NCBI GenBank assembly: GCA_031835245.1
Contig: JAVKOQ010000061.1
Span: 1 to 64,000 of the forward strand
Direction: 5' to 3'
Length of the DNA stretch: 64,000 bases
Source: Balamuthia mandrillaris
Taxonomy: Eukaryota > Discosea > Longamoebia > Balamuthiidae
Shown one piece after another: positions 22,097 through 37,900 of this stretch; within the stretch, counting starts at the first letter, position 1, and every line of letters starts with the position of its first letter. The notes under the pieces are model-generated. The model did no database searches. It saw nothing but the letters and a program-made list of their open reading frames with translations, and was not told the origin of the DNA. The translations under genes and the position numbers were made by a program.

Positions 22097-22365
22097 AGCT
22101 CTCTCTTCTTCTCGCTCTCTCTTCCCTTTAGTTTTTGTTTTTGTTTTTTGTTGAAACATGTGGAACGGGTGGGAAAACGAAGGACGAATAAACTTGTCCA
22201 ATGGGTTCTCGCCTCAACCACCCGAACAGTCTTTGGACGCTTTGCCCTTTCTTTCCGGCGGTGCTCATTTTTCCATCCAACGAGGGAAGGCGAACAACAA
22301 CAGAAGGCGGAGAGGAAGAAGAAGGAAGGCAGCGGCGGCCGTCCTTTCAGGCATTCATCGTACCA

Positions 22366-23907
<1,542 letters not shown>

Positions 23908-23935
23908 AAAGGACATAAAGTATTAAAGGAGCCAC

Positions 23936-23989
23936 ATGAATGCCGTGGACGAAATGCTGGATTTTTTTGTGGCAAGTGCACGGCAGGAG
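23936..23989 (+). ncRNA. SECIS element candidate (type II-like)
   Basis: ATGA at 23936, one A, then TGCCGTG (23941-23947), which pairs perfectly with CACGGCA (23979-23985), followed by GGAG as the 3' side of the quartet. About 12 nt after ATGA comes GAAA (the AA motif), then TGCTG/TGGCA can close a small apical hairpin over a T-rich loop. CTTT and AAAG flanking it could form the basal helix. It lies in the 3' UTR, 29 nt after the deiodinase stop. The fold was made by eye. Confidence 0.75.
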
Positions 23990-24245
23990 ACATTCTTTGA
24001 CGTCTATGATAGCGTTCGAGAGAAGCTTCCTTCATAGCTTTCTTTTTTTTCTGGGCTTCGTCTGTATTTTTGAGTAACTGTACAACATCTTGTTCCTCTT
24101 CTCTTCTCTTCATCGTTCTCTTCTCTTCTCTTCTTCTCTTCTCTTCTCACTCTGCTTGCTGTAGTATGAAAAAAATTCTTGGAAACTTTTTTGTGAATCG
24201 TTCGTGTCGACATGAATTTTGTAACCAAAAATAAAACCAACAGAG

Positions 24246-25261
<1,016 letters not shown>

Positions 25262-25275
25262 TGGCACAACAACCA

Positions 25276-25306
<31 letters not shown>

Positions 25307-25328
25307 CATGTGCTCCTTCCCTAGGTTC

Positions 25329-26432
25329 CTAGTCTTCGTCCGTAGCATGTGACGTCTTTGAGGAACGATCAACAGGCTCTATGCATACAGCAGTGCCATA
25401 GGCCAGCGTGTAACAAAAGGAGGAAGACCAGACCGTTGGATCCGCCGATGTCGACGTTTGGTACCGCACTCTCACCACCGCATTTGCTCCTCTCGACTGT
25501 TGCCACACATTACCAGGGAAGTATTTTTGTGTTTTCAATGTCGTTTCGTTTTAGTCCAACAATTGTTGAGAAGAACGGGGAAGAAGAAGAAGAGAAACAT
25601 AAAGAGCATGGATGAAGCAAGCAAGCAAGCAAACAAGCAAGAACAAGCAAAGCAAGAGAAAAGAAAGAAAGAAACGACGAGAAAAATGAAACGTAACTGC
25701 GGCTTCTCGCAGCATTTTGCTGGTGGCGTCCGCCGTGGCGTCGGTCAGCAGTTCAGAGTACGACTTCACCTCGCCGCCTATGATACCCCTAAACCGCGCT
25801 GTTGAGGGAGAGGCGAGGAAGAAGGAGGTGAGAAAGGATGGCTAGCTTTTATATATATATATATATATATAAAAATATAAAAAAGGCGTACCCCAAATGT
25901 CATGAAAGACGTGGCGACTCTTCACGGAACTGCCCACCACTATCCCGATCTCGTCCACGATCTTGAAACCAAGCAAGGTGCCGCCTGCCCGCCACCAGTT
26001 TGCGGGTGATGATGGGGGGAGAGAAAGAGAGAGAGAGAGGGGATGGTTCCCGTGAGGTCGGGCTTAGGAGGTTATCAGGAAGGACAGAGACAGAGACGTA
26101 CGGGTGGTGAGCAGCACTCCGGCCTCTTTGGTAAAGGTGTCGCCGCTGACCTTCTTCTTTCGCCGAAGCGGGACCATGATCATCTTTTCCGGCGGTTGTT
26201 GCTCCTCGGCCTTCCGCTCCTCATCTCTCTTCTCCTTCGCGACGAGAGCGCTGCCGTGGAAGCCTCGCGCGTTACTCTCGGCGACCGTCGAGAGGCGAGG
26301 CGGGGGTACGGTAGGTGCTTGCCGCAACAAGCCGTGGTTGGCTCGAAGGAGGAGCGGCGGCAGGGACTGTCGCTCGGGGCGGTTGCCGCGAGTTGAAGCC
26401 GCCAAACAACGGCCGCAACCTCGCAGCAGCAT
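25329..26432 (-). CDS. UPF0145 / YbjQ-like heavy-metal-binding domain protein, probably mitochondrial
   Basis: Four exons on the minus strand (26102-26432, 25892-25984, 25698-25798, 25329-25496) give 230 residues. Residues 1-60 are Arg/Ser/Leu-rich without acidic residues (MLLRGCGRCLAASTRGNRPE), like a mitochondrial targeting peptide. The UPF0145 domain follows: IVDEIGIVVGSSVKSRHVFH, then RGIIGGEVKSYSELLTDAT, then GANAVVRVRYQTS and a CYTLAYGTAV strand. These match the bacterial YbjQ pattern (GIIGGE.K.YTE.. and GANAVV..R). The biochemical role is not established. The start ATG at 26432 lies about 790 bp from the divergent PAS gene. Confidence 0.85.
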
Positions 26433-27221
26433 CCTTCCTTCTTTAGCGGCGTTTTTCTATGTTTTTCTATATTTTTAGGTTAGGGTTAGCGTTTCCAAGG
26501 AAAACCATTCCAACCTGAGGGGTGGCAATCAAAATTTTATCACGGAAATTTTAATTAATTTCATCAGGAAAACAAACCAATTATGAAGAGGGCACCAACT
26601 GCTGATTGGTGGGCATCCGAAATCTTGCCGATATTCGATTATCTCCCGTGATGAGGTACTATATTAGGTCATCCCTTATTAGAACACGGGAGAAAGGATA
26701 AAATTCGCCGTTTTAGAGTGGTCATTCGGCTAATTCGTTCCCTTAAATCGTAATTAACCGGACGGGCGTTTCGCAGCTTTTTTTTTCTTTACAAGTGAGA
26801 GGCAGAGAGAGAGAGCAGAGGACAACGAGGTACCAGCTGCACCTTCATTCTTTCTCCATTCTCAACAAAAAAAGAACCACCTCCCCGTTTTTTTTTTGTT
26901 TTAATTTGCCTGCCTTGTCTCTTGCCCCGAGACACATTGGTTCTCGACTCACGCGCTCTTTTGCTCTTTTTTTTTTTTTGGTGACCACCCAGCGACTTTG
27001 CAGCTTTTTTTTTTGATGCGTGCTTGGTTTCCTGTCTCTGCCGCACATATAAAGGTACTTACTTTTTTTTTCGAGTCTCCATGTTTTTTTTTGTGGTTAT
27101 TTTAATACCTCATTACTTTATTTTTTTTCAATCGCTTCTTATTGATACACCTTTTTGTTTTTGGAAACTAAACTTATGTCCCCACTCCCTCGACAGCAGT
27201 TTTGACAAAGTCTTTCCAAGG
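26433..27221. promoter_or_regulatory. Divergent intergenic region between the UPF0145 and PAS genes
   Basis: AT-rich with poly-T runs and a TTAGGTTAGGGTTAG string near 26475, too short to be an interstitial telomere. It must hold both promoters. A CTCGACAG string near 27195 could be the acceptor of a 5' UTR intron of the PAS gene. No RNA gene is seen. Confidence 0.4.
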
Positions 27222-29200
27222 ATGACCAGCGTGATGGCCGCCATGTTGGCCGAAGAGGAGGAGTGTGAGCTGGTGATAGCCGAAAACTCGGACGAGGAAA
27301 CTTCAGAGGAGGAGGAGGAAGAAGAGGAAGAGGAAGACGACGACGGCATGAACATGGAAGAAGCGTTTGACGAGGAGGAGGAAGAAGAAGAGGACGACGA
27401 CAGCGACGACTCGTCGGATGGAGAGGTCAACGGCGGCAACCAACCATCATGGCAACGGTGGCTGCCCTCTGCTTCAACCATGCAGCAAAAAGAAGAAGCG
27501 GCGGTGGCGCGATTGGCCTCATACAAAATGGTTGGCCACGCACGCACAGATGATGCTTATGTTGATACACAAGGTTTGCGTTGCCTCTTACAAAGATCCA
27601 CTCACGGAAAGATTCCCTAAGATTCTCTCTTGTCGTTGCGTTCTTTCTCTCTTCTTAAATATAGGAGCTAAGCAGCAAAAAGGCAGTGTGTTTGCTACCT
27701 TTGCAGGTTGTACAGATGAAATGCGACGGAGAGCGCACGAAACGCCTCCAAACGGACACTCCTACTCTCCATTCCCATCCTTCTCTTCCCCATCCAATCA
27801 CACCAACACCAATCCCTTTGCACCATCACCAACAATCCAAACCGGAGAGTCGTCCTCTCAAACTTCCTCTGCCTCTACCCCTGCCTCTACCTCTAACACT
27901 CCTGTTCTTCCTTCCTTTGCCCATTACTTTTCTCGACCATCGCCTCGCCCCTCCGTGGTGGCCCCCTCCAATCATTCTTCTCCAGCCTTTGTTTCTGCTC
28001 CCAGCGTTCTCATTCATCGAGAACAAAACCCCCACCATCATCACTATCCTCCTTCTCATTTCCAACAAGAACATACACATTCCTCTGGTGCGGGCGATGA
28101 TTCACCATCAAATGGGGACAGGGAGGACCTGCTCCTCAATTCTATTCTCTCAGAGCTTCGGCAACTCAAAGCTTCCAATCAGGAGCTCAAAAAGACAAGC
28201 AGCAAAATGGTTGGCGAAATGTCCAAATGTAAAGACCACATTCTACGCTCGCATCAACATCAACACCAACGCCAACATCAACCATCATCCTTTCCAAACC
28301 ATCGGCCTTCACAACCGTCTGGGCAAGACCACGACCGAAGAAAACACTTTGGCTTTCAATCCTGTCCTGGTCCTTCCTCTCGACACCGCTCTACTACTGT
28401 AGGCGCTTCTACCTTCTCCTCAACCTCTTCTCCCTTTGCTGTCCCTGCTGTCATCGACAAAGACCACCAGTCCGGCGACTGTCCACTAAGTCCAGGCCAA
28501 GTTCATCGCAGCCACTCCGTCCCTAACCTGCACACTGTTCTCGATATTTCCTCTTCTCTCTCTTCTTCTTCCTCCTCCTCAAAAACATCATCATCTTCTT
28601 CGCCTTCTTCATCCTCCACAACCTCTCCTTACTCCTCATTTTCCTCTTCTCCCTTGCGGAGGTTTGGGGGAGGAAGCGATGGCAGCGATAGAAACGACGG
28701 CGTTGTGTTGGACACAGGATGTGGCAGCGCTCCTTTCGTGTTGAAGGACTCAGCACTGCCCACTGCACTGCTTCGAAGAGAGGGTAGTGGAGCAGTCTTT
28801 GCGGTTGTCAATGACGCCTTTTGCAAACTTTATGGCTGGAAGCAGGTTCGTTGATTATTTCCCGCTTTTTTTCTTCTTCTTTGTTAAAGCTGATGAAACT
28901 CGCTTCCCTCTCCCTTCTCGCTCAAAGGAGGAACTTGTTGATAAGTGTTGGAGTATTCTCATTCCTGAATCAGAGAGAGAAAAGTGTAAACAAGCTTTTG
29001 CCACGCTGTTTCAACGGTCCTCCTCCATCATCAGCCCTATCTTCCGCATGGCATCGAAACACAAGGCAAAAGGAGGGCAGGTCTACGACGTGGTAACCTC
29101 TCATCAAACCTTTTACAGCCAGCAAGGCCTGCCTTGTTCCCATGTGGTGTCGGTGGAAGAGTATCGCCCCGCCTTCGCGCATTGGACCAACACCGTCTGA
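27222..29200 (+). CDS. PAS-domain protein with acidic N-terminus
   Basis: Three exons (27222-27573, 27665-28845, 28928-29200) give 601 residues. Residues 20-70 are Glu/Asp runs; residues 140-480 are Ser/Pro/His-rich low complexity with a short coiled-coil-like LNSILSELRQLKASNQELKK. The C-terminal 130 residues look like a PAS fold: LPTALLRREGSGAVFAVVND, then AFCKLYGWKQEELVDKCWSI, IPESEREKCKQAFATLF and an IFRMASKHK strand. PAS domains bind small ligands or partners; the acidic and Ser-rich regions fit a transcription regulator, but no DNA-binding domain is seen. The start is the first ATG after a likely 5' UTR intron. Confidence 0.7.
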
Positions 29201-29489
29201 CAAACAGAAAAAAAAAAAAACGGCGAATGTCTTTATTGAAAATTTTGTGAAGATAAACAGTTAAAAGCAAAACACACGCACTGGACATTTTTTGCCTGTG
29301 GCGGCAATCCCAAGGACAAGTGAGAGAGGACAAGAGATAGCAACAAAATGTGAAAATTTTTCCTGGAATTTTTTAAATTAAATTGATAAAACAAAGGAGT
29401 AGCGGACAAGGATGAACGTTTAGTATCGTCAACTAGGGTTTTGCTTGTCTATCTATTCTGGTCCTTGGTGGTGTTTTGTGTGCAGTATC

Positions 29490-30550
29490 ATGGTAGCGTG
29501 TGCCCTTTTTGTTAACAAAAACTTGTGAGGGGGAGGGGAATTGTGCAGTAGCGCGAAGCTGACGCTAACCCTAAATCAGGAAGGGTCCTCGGCCTCGGGC
29601 AGCGGCGACAAGAAGAAGAGAGACAAGGGCAAGGAAAAGTTGCTCGGAACAGAGCCGTACCAACCACAGGTGCAGCAAGAGAGCGTTGGTGAGGAGGAGG
29701 AGGAACATGAGCCCACTTCCAAAGACTCTGGTGGGGCCGCCACCCGGAAGAGGGGCATCAAACCAGCCAACGCCAAGAGCGGCGACTTTGCAAAGAAGGT
29801 CCCTTTCTCGGCGCTATGCCAGCTGTTTGAACGTGCGCTGAAAGCCTCCAAGCAGGCCACCAAAACGAAGCTGTTGGAGGCCTTCTTTTCTCACTACCAT
29901 GACGACGACTACTTTCCTCTTCTTCGCTTGCTCCTGCCTCAAGTACCTTCTGTTTGCTTGTGTTATCTCGTTCTCTTCCCATGTTATTCTGTTTTGATTC
30001 TCTTCTCTGCGCGCTTCTTTCTTCTCGCTCTCTCTCCCTCTCCCTCTCTCTCTCTGACCCTTCTCACCATTTGATGTGTGCTCATCTTTGGGCGACAGCT
30101 GGACAAAGAAAGACAAACGTACGGCATGAAGGAGTCTGTGTTGGGCAAACTCTATGTGCAGATACTCGGCATTTCCCCTGAGAGCGAGGATGCACGTCGT
30201 CTCATTGAGTGGAGAAAGCCTTCTGCCTCTGGTGCTGCCTCCAACTCCAGCAAGCAACTCGCTGACGGAGGAGACTTTGGCACTGCAGTCCAGCTCTCCT
30301 TGAGCAAACGTTGCCCCGAGAAAGGGAGCCTCTCCATTGCCGATGTCAACTCCTGCTTGGACGAGCTCAACGCTGCTACAGACAGGTCAGAGGATTGCTT
30401 CTTCTCTTACTTGCGGTTTAACTAACTTTTTTTGATGATAGGGATGCCAAAGTAAAAGTATTGAAACAGATACTGCGGTCCACTACTGCGGTTGAGCAAA
30501 AATGGTTGGTCAGAATCATACTCAAAGGTGCTCTCGTTCGTTCTCTCTCG

Positions 30551-30594
<44 letters not shown>

Positions 30595-31070
30595 CGACAG
30601 CTGATGGTAAAATTTCTGTTCGTATCCTATCTGTGAAGAGCTAAAGATGGGCTTGTCAGAGAAGTTGATACTGAATTATTTTCATCCGGATGCGGTTGAA
30701 TTGTTCAACGTCACGTCCAGTCTACGTAAGGTGTGCGCGGAACTTAAAGACCCCACCTTTCGCTTAAGTTCTAAGGTTAGTTGAATCTTGCCAAAGCAAT
30801 GACGACGAGAGCGAGAGAAAGTGAGGTGGGAGAGAAGTGAGCGAGCGAATACACAAGTGTAATGCTGACAACTATTGCTATCAGAATGCGTCCCTTTTTC
30901 AACCAGTGAAACCGATGCTGGCAAGTCGAAGATCACCAGAGCTCGTCACCAAGTTTATGGGAGGTAAACCATTCTCCATTGAGACAAAGTTTGATGGGGA
31001 ACGCGTGCAGTTGCATAAGGATGGCAAAAACATCAAACTGTATTCTAGGTTTGCAATCGACCTTACTCCT

Positions 31071-31110
<40 letters not shown>

Positions 31111-34100
31111 CTCCCTCGCTTGCCTAGCATTTTTATTAATTTTTGTTACAGAAATTCGAACGATGTCACTGCCATTTATGGGCCTACCTTGATTCCTCAT
31201 TTGCTGGCATCTGTATTAGTGACAAGGTACACGGCTGCTCGTCGCCTTCAAGTTTGTTTGTTTGTTTGTTTGTTTGTTTGTTTGTTTGTTTGTTTGTTTG
31301 TTTGTTTGTTTGTTTGTTTGTTTGTTTGTTTGTTTGTTTGTTTGTTTGCCTTTCGCTCTTAATATTTTCTTCAAAGATGCATTATTGATGGAGAGCTGTT
31401 GGTGTGGGATTCATTGACTGGTCGCTTCGAAGACTTTGGAAAATTGAAGTCTTTGGGTAGTGAAACCCACCACTTAGCATACGTACTCTTGGAAACTTAC
31501 TCTCTCTCTCTCTCTCTCTCTCTGTCCTCTCTCCTCGCTCATATTTTAGCTCAATATGAACGTGAGAAAGCGAGTGGCTCGCTGAGTTTACAACAAGACG
31601 TGGACATTGGAACTCATTATGGCAAACGCTTTTGTTGTAATACTTCTCCTCTCTCTCTCTTCTCGTTCTTCTGCCGCTCAGCCTACAAAATGTACATTTC
31701 TCAGATATGGCTTTCGACCTGCTATATGTCAACGATAAAAGCGTGTTGGAGTTGACTTTGAGTCAGCGTATGACTTTGCTAAAACGCTGCATTAAATCCC
31801 AAGAAAAAGTAGTAGAGGTCGTGCAACAAACGGAAGCTCATTCCACGGAGGACGTAGTCAATGCTTTGGATGCCGCAATCATGAACAGGGAGGAAGGTAT
31901 CATGGTTAAAGATATGAGCTCCACCTATGTTCCCAACGAGCGGAAGGATAAGTGGATCAAGATAAAGCCCGAGTATATTGAAGGACTTGGCGACGATCTT
32001 GATCTCATCATTCTTGGTTAGTATCCATTCTGGTGTTGTCCTTTTACCTCGCTAACATCTGTCCATTGTTTCTTAATACTCCTTTTGAAGGAGGGTATTA
32101 TGGAACTGGTTTAGGAAGACGTGGCGGTTCCATTTCGCATTTTTTGCTTGGTGTTGTGGCGGAGCGGGATAGTGCTGGCCGACCTTCCTTGTATTTACTC
32201 TCCTTTTTTTGTTGCTAAAAATCTCTTTCACTCACATGGCATCTCCTTTTGGCACGTTGTCCTACGTAACGAACAGGTTTTACTCTTTGGCTAAAGTGGG
32301 AAGCGGTTACACAGATAACGAGTTGCAGGTCCTGCAAACTACATTACAAAAATATTGGAAGCCTTATTCTCAACAATCTCCACCAAGTTGCTTTTTGCTT
32401 CAAGATGGGAAGGAACGACCTGATGTGTGGGTTGAACCAAAACAGTAAGCTTTTTTTGTTCTTTGGCGTTTCCTTGCGTTCATGCCTTTGTCGTCCTTAT
32501 AGCTCTCGCATTTTGCAAGTGAAAGCCGCACAACTTGTGGTCACAGAGAAGTATAAGGCTGGTTACACATTGCGTTTTCCACGTGTTGTCATGATTCGCT
32601 CTGACAAGAGTTGGCTTGATTGTATGGATCTTTCAGGTTGGATTTCGATTTTTCTCCCTCCTTCTCTACCTCCTCTGCTAAAACAGTTTTCTGCTGAACA
32701 GGCATCATCACATTAGCTAAAGAGTTTGAAGGGCGGTATGCAAAGAGGAGATTTGCTGGAAAGTTACAACAAGAAGAAGAGGGAGATGGCGTGGTTAAAA
32801 AACGAAGCCGAGGAGCAGCTCGCAAAGTACATACCGTTGGCAAACAATTTCAAGATACAGACGTGAGCCATGTGGCTGTAAAACAGCTGCTCTTTCGCTC
32901 CAAAGAGTTTTGTATGTGCTTCCCATTCTCTTCGCTTGCTTATTGTTTATCATGATTTCTTTTGCTCCGTTTTGTGTTTCCCTAAATATTTCTGTAGGTG
33001 TTATGAGCGGTGATCATGACCTTTCCAAACAACAATTGGAAACGCTGATTCATGAGTACGGAGGTACAAAAGTACAGCATCCCACCGCCTCCACGTTTTG
33101 TGTCATAGCAGCTAGAGAAAGTATTTCTCTCTCTCATCTCACTCTTTCTCTTACAATTCACTAAAATTGCTTTGCAGCGTTGAAAGTAAAGAACTTAATA
33201 CAACGAGGCGTATGTGACGTAGTGCATTATAAATGGCTGCTGGATTGCGTTCACGCAAACAAAGAAGTACCGCTTGAACCAAAGTAAGCGCACACCCTTT
33301 TCCTCCACTCACAAACTTGTTGAAAAAACCAAACTCTCTCTAATGTCTTCTCTCTTTTCTAGGTACATGCTTTTTACTACGAAGGAAACCAAAAGTAAAT
33401 TTTTGTTGGAGATTGACAGATTTGGAGATAGTTATACCAAAGATGCCACGGAAGCAACTTTGCAGGAAGCTTTTCGTCAGTTTGACAAGGAGTTAGAGGA
33501 AAGGAAAAAAGAGTGGGCATCTTTGGAGGAGGAGCAGCAACAACGGGAAGAAGAGAAGCGAAAACAAAAACGAAAAAGAGCACCACGAAAAAAAGCTGGG
33601 GGCGAAGAAGAGAAAGCTGCACCAGACGAAGGGCACGAAAGTGAAGAGCCTTCCTCCAAAGGAAGAAAGAGAAGACGAACGAACGGAAAAGGCAATGGAG
33701 AAGAAAAAGAAACAGTACAGGAAGGGGTAAAGGAGGACCCTTTTTCAAAAGAAGCAGAACAGGAAGAAGAATTGACCGTTGAAGACGCAGAGTTTGCGGC
33801 CCGAATAGCAAAGATGGAAGAGGAGAAGAGAGAAGAAAAGCTTTTGACCGAGTTTGGAAGAGCGGAAACCATTTCTTTTGAAGAGAAGTACTTCGTGGAA
33901 GAGAGGCCTTGGTGGGCTCTGTTCAGGAATTTTGTGGTTTATTTGGATTGCTATCGCGTCATTGGGTTTGTTCTTCTCTCTATGTTTGTTATTTATGTAA
34001 CTGATGCGATGATACAAAAAGAGATGAGAGCAGCGTGATAGAGGATAACGGACTCGTGGTTGTTGCTCACCTCATTCGCTTCTATGGAGGTCGTTTGTCC

Positions 34101-34237
34101 ACGGTGCTGGACCATAGCGTGACCCACGTTGTCTTTGATCCATTTGACCTTTCTCGCCTTCCTCTGCTTCGGAAACGATTGAAAGAGTATGATGTCGCTT
34201 AACTATTTTCTTCATCTTCTCTCTCGTTTTTCTTCTG

Positions 34238-34269
<32 letters not shown>

Positions 34270-34446
34270 CCCCTACCTCGAATCTTTTCGAACTGACTCT
34301 TTGTTTAAAGACTTTTGCACGAACAACCAAAACGAGCCAAACATTTGGTGGACAAACGATGGGTGGAAGAGAGCGTCCTAGCTCACGACGATCTGGACGA
34401 GAGGGAATATCTTCCTCCCTCCAACCCCGCTGCCTCCGCTTCCTAG
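29490..34446 (+). CDS. LIG4: DNA ligase IV
   Basis: ATP-dependent ligase of non-homologous end joining, working with XRCC4. Nineteen coding exons give 1115 residues, longer than the usual 910 because of a Glu/Lys linker. The start codon appears alone in exon 1 (ATG at 29490-29492), with GAAGGG resuming at 29580. The adenylation motif ETKFDGERVQLHK (near 30985) holds the catalytic Lys; IIDGELLVWDS, CYMAFDLLYVND, EEGIMVKDM and KWIKIKPEY are motifs III-V; ILGGYYGTGLGRRGG is the OB-fold signature. Two BRCT domains follow (32998-33300 and 33880-34440, ending VDKRWVEESVLAH), separated by a charged Lys/Glu linker near 33500-33850. Introns hold (TTGT)n and (CT)n. The split start is inferred; the rest is well supported. 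Confidence 0.95.
31252..31348. repeat. (TTGT)n microsatellite in a LIG4 intron
   Basis: About 24 tandem GTTT units run almost to the acceptor at 31376. The array is pure, which suggests ongoing length change. Confidence 0.95.
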
Positions 34447-34772
34447 TGCTCCTTGACCAAGCCTTTTGTGTGGTTTTTTTTTAAATCATCATAAATATTT
34501 CTAAGAAAAATTTGTTTTTTCATGTCGTCACGGAGCATTTCGTGTCGACTGAAAGGAAAAAAAATGAAATGAAAAGCAACGAAACCGAAAGGCAACGAAA
34601 CCGCAGGTCAAAAAACAAAAGCGGCTTGGGGGCGGGCCTTCTCGAAACCTTTAGGGCACGTAGGGGGGTTATTTTTTGAATTGTTCCTTGAACAGTTGTT
34701 GTTCTTCCAAGGGCACATACGACGTTGCAGACACGCGCGCACCAAACGCCTCGTTCGTTTACTCCCATCGTT

Positions 34773-34903
34773 ATGGAGGATTCTAACAGAAGTAGCTCGA
34801 ACGGTCGGCCAACCGGCAGAGAGTTTCTTATTACGTCTGACGGTACTTGTTGACAAGAGGAGGTTCCATATCTTGGGATTTTTTTTGCTCACAGTTTTTT
34901 TTC

Positions 34904-34950
<47 letters not shown>

Positions 34951-37900
34951 AAACAAAAAGATTCCATTTGGAGCCAGCTGACCGATTTGCCGGACGCTAT
35001 TGACTTTGCCACCTTGGCTGGCTCCCCTCCCAAAGGTCTCTTTCCTCCACTTCACACGGAACCTCATCCTTCTGCCTACGACGCCCCCGCTTCCTCCTCC
35101 TCTTCTTCCTCCTCCTTCTCCTCAGCCACGACTCGCAGCTCTTATCCCGATCCGGCCGTTCCTGAGCCTTCCTCTTCTCTCTTCCCTCCCTTCAGCCTTC
35201 CTCCCTATCATCCTGCCTTCAATTCTTCTTCCTCCTCCTCCTCTTCCTCCGCTTCCACGCAACTGCCTTACATCCTTCCCTTTCCTCCAGCTACTTTCCA
35301 ACAACAGCAGCAACCACAACAACCTCTTCCAACTTTTGTACCACCACAAACCCAACAACCAACTTATTCCTTTCCTTCTGCTTCTGCTTCTTCTTCTTCT
35401 TCTTCTTCTTCTTCTTCTTCTCGCCTCCACTACACAATAGGAAGCAACAGCACGAGCGCCACCTGCAGCAGCACAACGAGCAGCCAACCGTCTTCCCCTC
35501 TCAGCTGTCCCTCTATAACCCCTGAGGAGGCTGCCACCAAGGAAATGCGACTCACCCTCAGTCACAAGCCCCGCCACTCGGGCGGGCAGTGGTTCGCGCT
35601 GGCCCCCAAGGACAGGGTGAGGGTGACCAAGGGTGTTGGCAAAAAGTTGCGCCTGACGATTGAGTGCAACTTCCCCTTTGAGTGGGGGGAGGTGGGGCTG
35701 GACATGGTGGACGTGCCCTCCGGGCAAGTCCTGCCCCCTGGAGAGAGCACCTTTCAAGTGGACTGCTCCAAACCCAGGCCCTCAGAGAGCAGCGGAGTGG
35801 TGGAGATTAACCTGAGGAAGCTGTCCCGATTAGGGGAGTTCAGAGTGGTCCTGACCTCTAGGTATGGATGGCGGTGTGAGGGTAGGACCGTCACTTTTGT
35901 TAGCCACAATAATGGGAAGCAACTGTACGTTTGTTTTTGGAACAACATTCTTGTCTTCTTTACCTCTGTTCTTCTGCTTACGTCTCGTTATCCCTATTTA
36001 TAAAATTAATAGGAAAGGCAGACGTGGAGCAAGTTCCGCTGCCGATGCTCTCCGGCAAGCTACCTCTCCTGTTTATACCGAACCCAATTCCATAGACGAA
36101 GAGGAAAGCGAAATCCCGGGCACTCCGTCACCTGATGCTTCTCTATCATCACCTCTACCACCATCGCCATCACCATCTGTCGAAGAAATTACCACCACAC
36201 CCACTGAAGGTGCATCCAAGAAGAGAAAACAAGAGGATGGCACAGCAACGGTGGAGACACATCAGATCTCTGGTTCGTTGCATGTAGATGGAGTGGTAAG
36301 AGCCAAAGGCTTCATTCAGTATTCCGACATTCGCCTAAAGACGAACATTGCCGACCTCATGAATGCTATGGAGATCGTGAGCAAGCTGGAAGGCAAAACC
36401 TATCGCTGGAAAAAGGACCCGTTCAACCAGAAGAATGGAGTACAGGCAAATGAAGAAGAGTTGAACGGGGAGAGCGAAGGCGGTAAGAGAGTAATTGGGC
36501 TTATCGCTCAGGAAGTGCAGAGAGTGTGTCCAGAGGTTGTGAGCGAAGACCCCCTCACCGGTCTGTTGAGCGTAAACTATTCAGAGTTGGTAGTAGTTGT
36601 GTCTACTGCCCTCAAGCAGCATTTGCAAGAGTACAATAGCGATAAGAACGAGATCAGGAAAGAGCTAGAGGAGCTACGGAAGGAATTGGAGGAGCTCAAA
36701 TTGGCCAGTTATGCTTCTGTTGCACCCTCTTTGGTGCAAGAAGGAGATAAGAAGGAAACAGTAGAGGAAGATGAAGAAAAGGATAATGATGACGATGAGG
36801 ACGATGGTGAGGATGGACAGGACGACGACGACGACGACGACGACGATGATGATGATGACGATGGCGACTCGCCAGTACGCCCTGTGGAAATGGAACGCCG
36901 GAGACCACTAGGAAAGCTGCCCCGAGCCGAAAGGCAGCGATGGCGAGCCCAAAAGAAGATGGTGAAATTAATCAAGAGAAAAACTGACAACTTCAGTAAA
37001 CCAATGACGCCTGAAGCTGCCGAGGTGATTGTGCAATGGGCAGAACATCTTGAAAATAAGGCTAAACTGGCTCGCCAACAAGCCCGAAGGAGGAGAAAAG
37101 CTCACCAACACCGAGCAGCAAAAGGTTCTTCTCTCGACATTTCAAAACTTAAATCTGTGCATTTTCGCTTTTATTATTGATAATGGGCTTACATTTTCTT
37201 CTGCTTTTGTTTTTGTTTGCTTAGATGAGCCACATGCAACCTTCAAGGCAAAGCCATGGCCACGTGAAAAGCCGCATCGCAAAAAAGACAAAGCTGAACG
37301 AGTAGCGTTGCGACAAGAGAAAGAAGCGATGAAGTTCCAAAAGAGTCTCATGATGGACCCCATCAAGATGCAATCGCTTATTGCAAAGCTTCAGGCACGG
37401 GTGTTTCGAGCAGCACTTAAGAACAATTCCAAACTGGTGGTATTTTTGCTTTGGAACACAGGGTCCGTCACCGATTTGAAGCTACACTTATTCACTGCTC
37501 GAACACTGAAAACCTTCGAAAAACGAGGTGCCTCTCTTCCTCTTCTACATGCGTTACTTTGAATTTATTTTTCTTTTTTTTAAAGTTGAGAAAAAGAAGG
37601 GAACTTGGAGCATAATTGGCATTCAAGGCGGTCACGGCATCACTGGTAAGGCCTACGATGGTGTCTATCGCATTGCCGTGGAGGCCGTTGGTGGTAATGC
37701 CTACCACATTCAACAAGCTCAAGCTTGTGTTGCTGGTTTGTTCTTCTCTCTTTATCTCTCTTTGATTGCAACAAGACTAAAAAAAAATCCCTCTTATTCG
37801 TTTCCTAGTGTTTGATTTCCGACGACCGGGCGTCGCCCCTTTGATGGTGCCAAGCGCATCCGTTATAGGCGACGTAGGCAAGATTTGGCTTGTAGGAAGC

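Noticed and set aside
26470-26490. Interstitial telomere repeat (TTAGGTTAGGGTTAG)
   Set aside because: Only two imperfect units; chance or promoter sequence is as likely.
30538-30640. U12 donor GTATCCTATC in LIG4
   Set aside because: It lies inside an intron, not at an exon end, and the flanking frame is explained by ordinary GT-AG sites.
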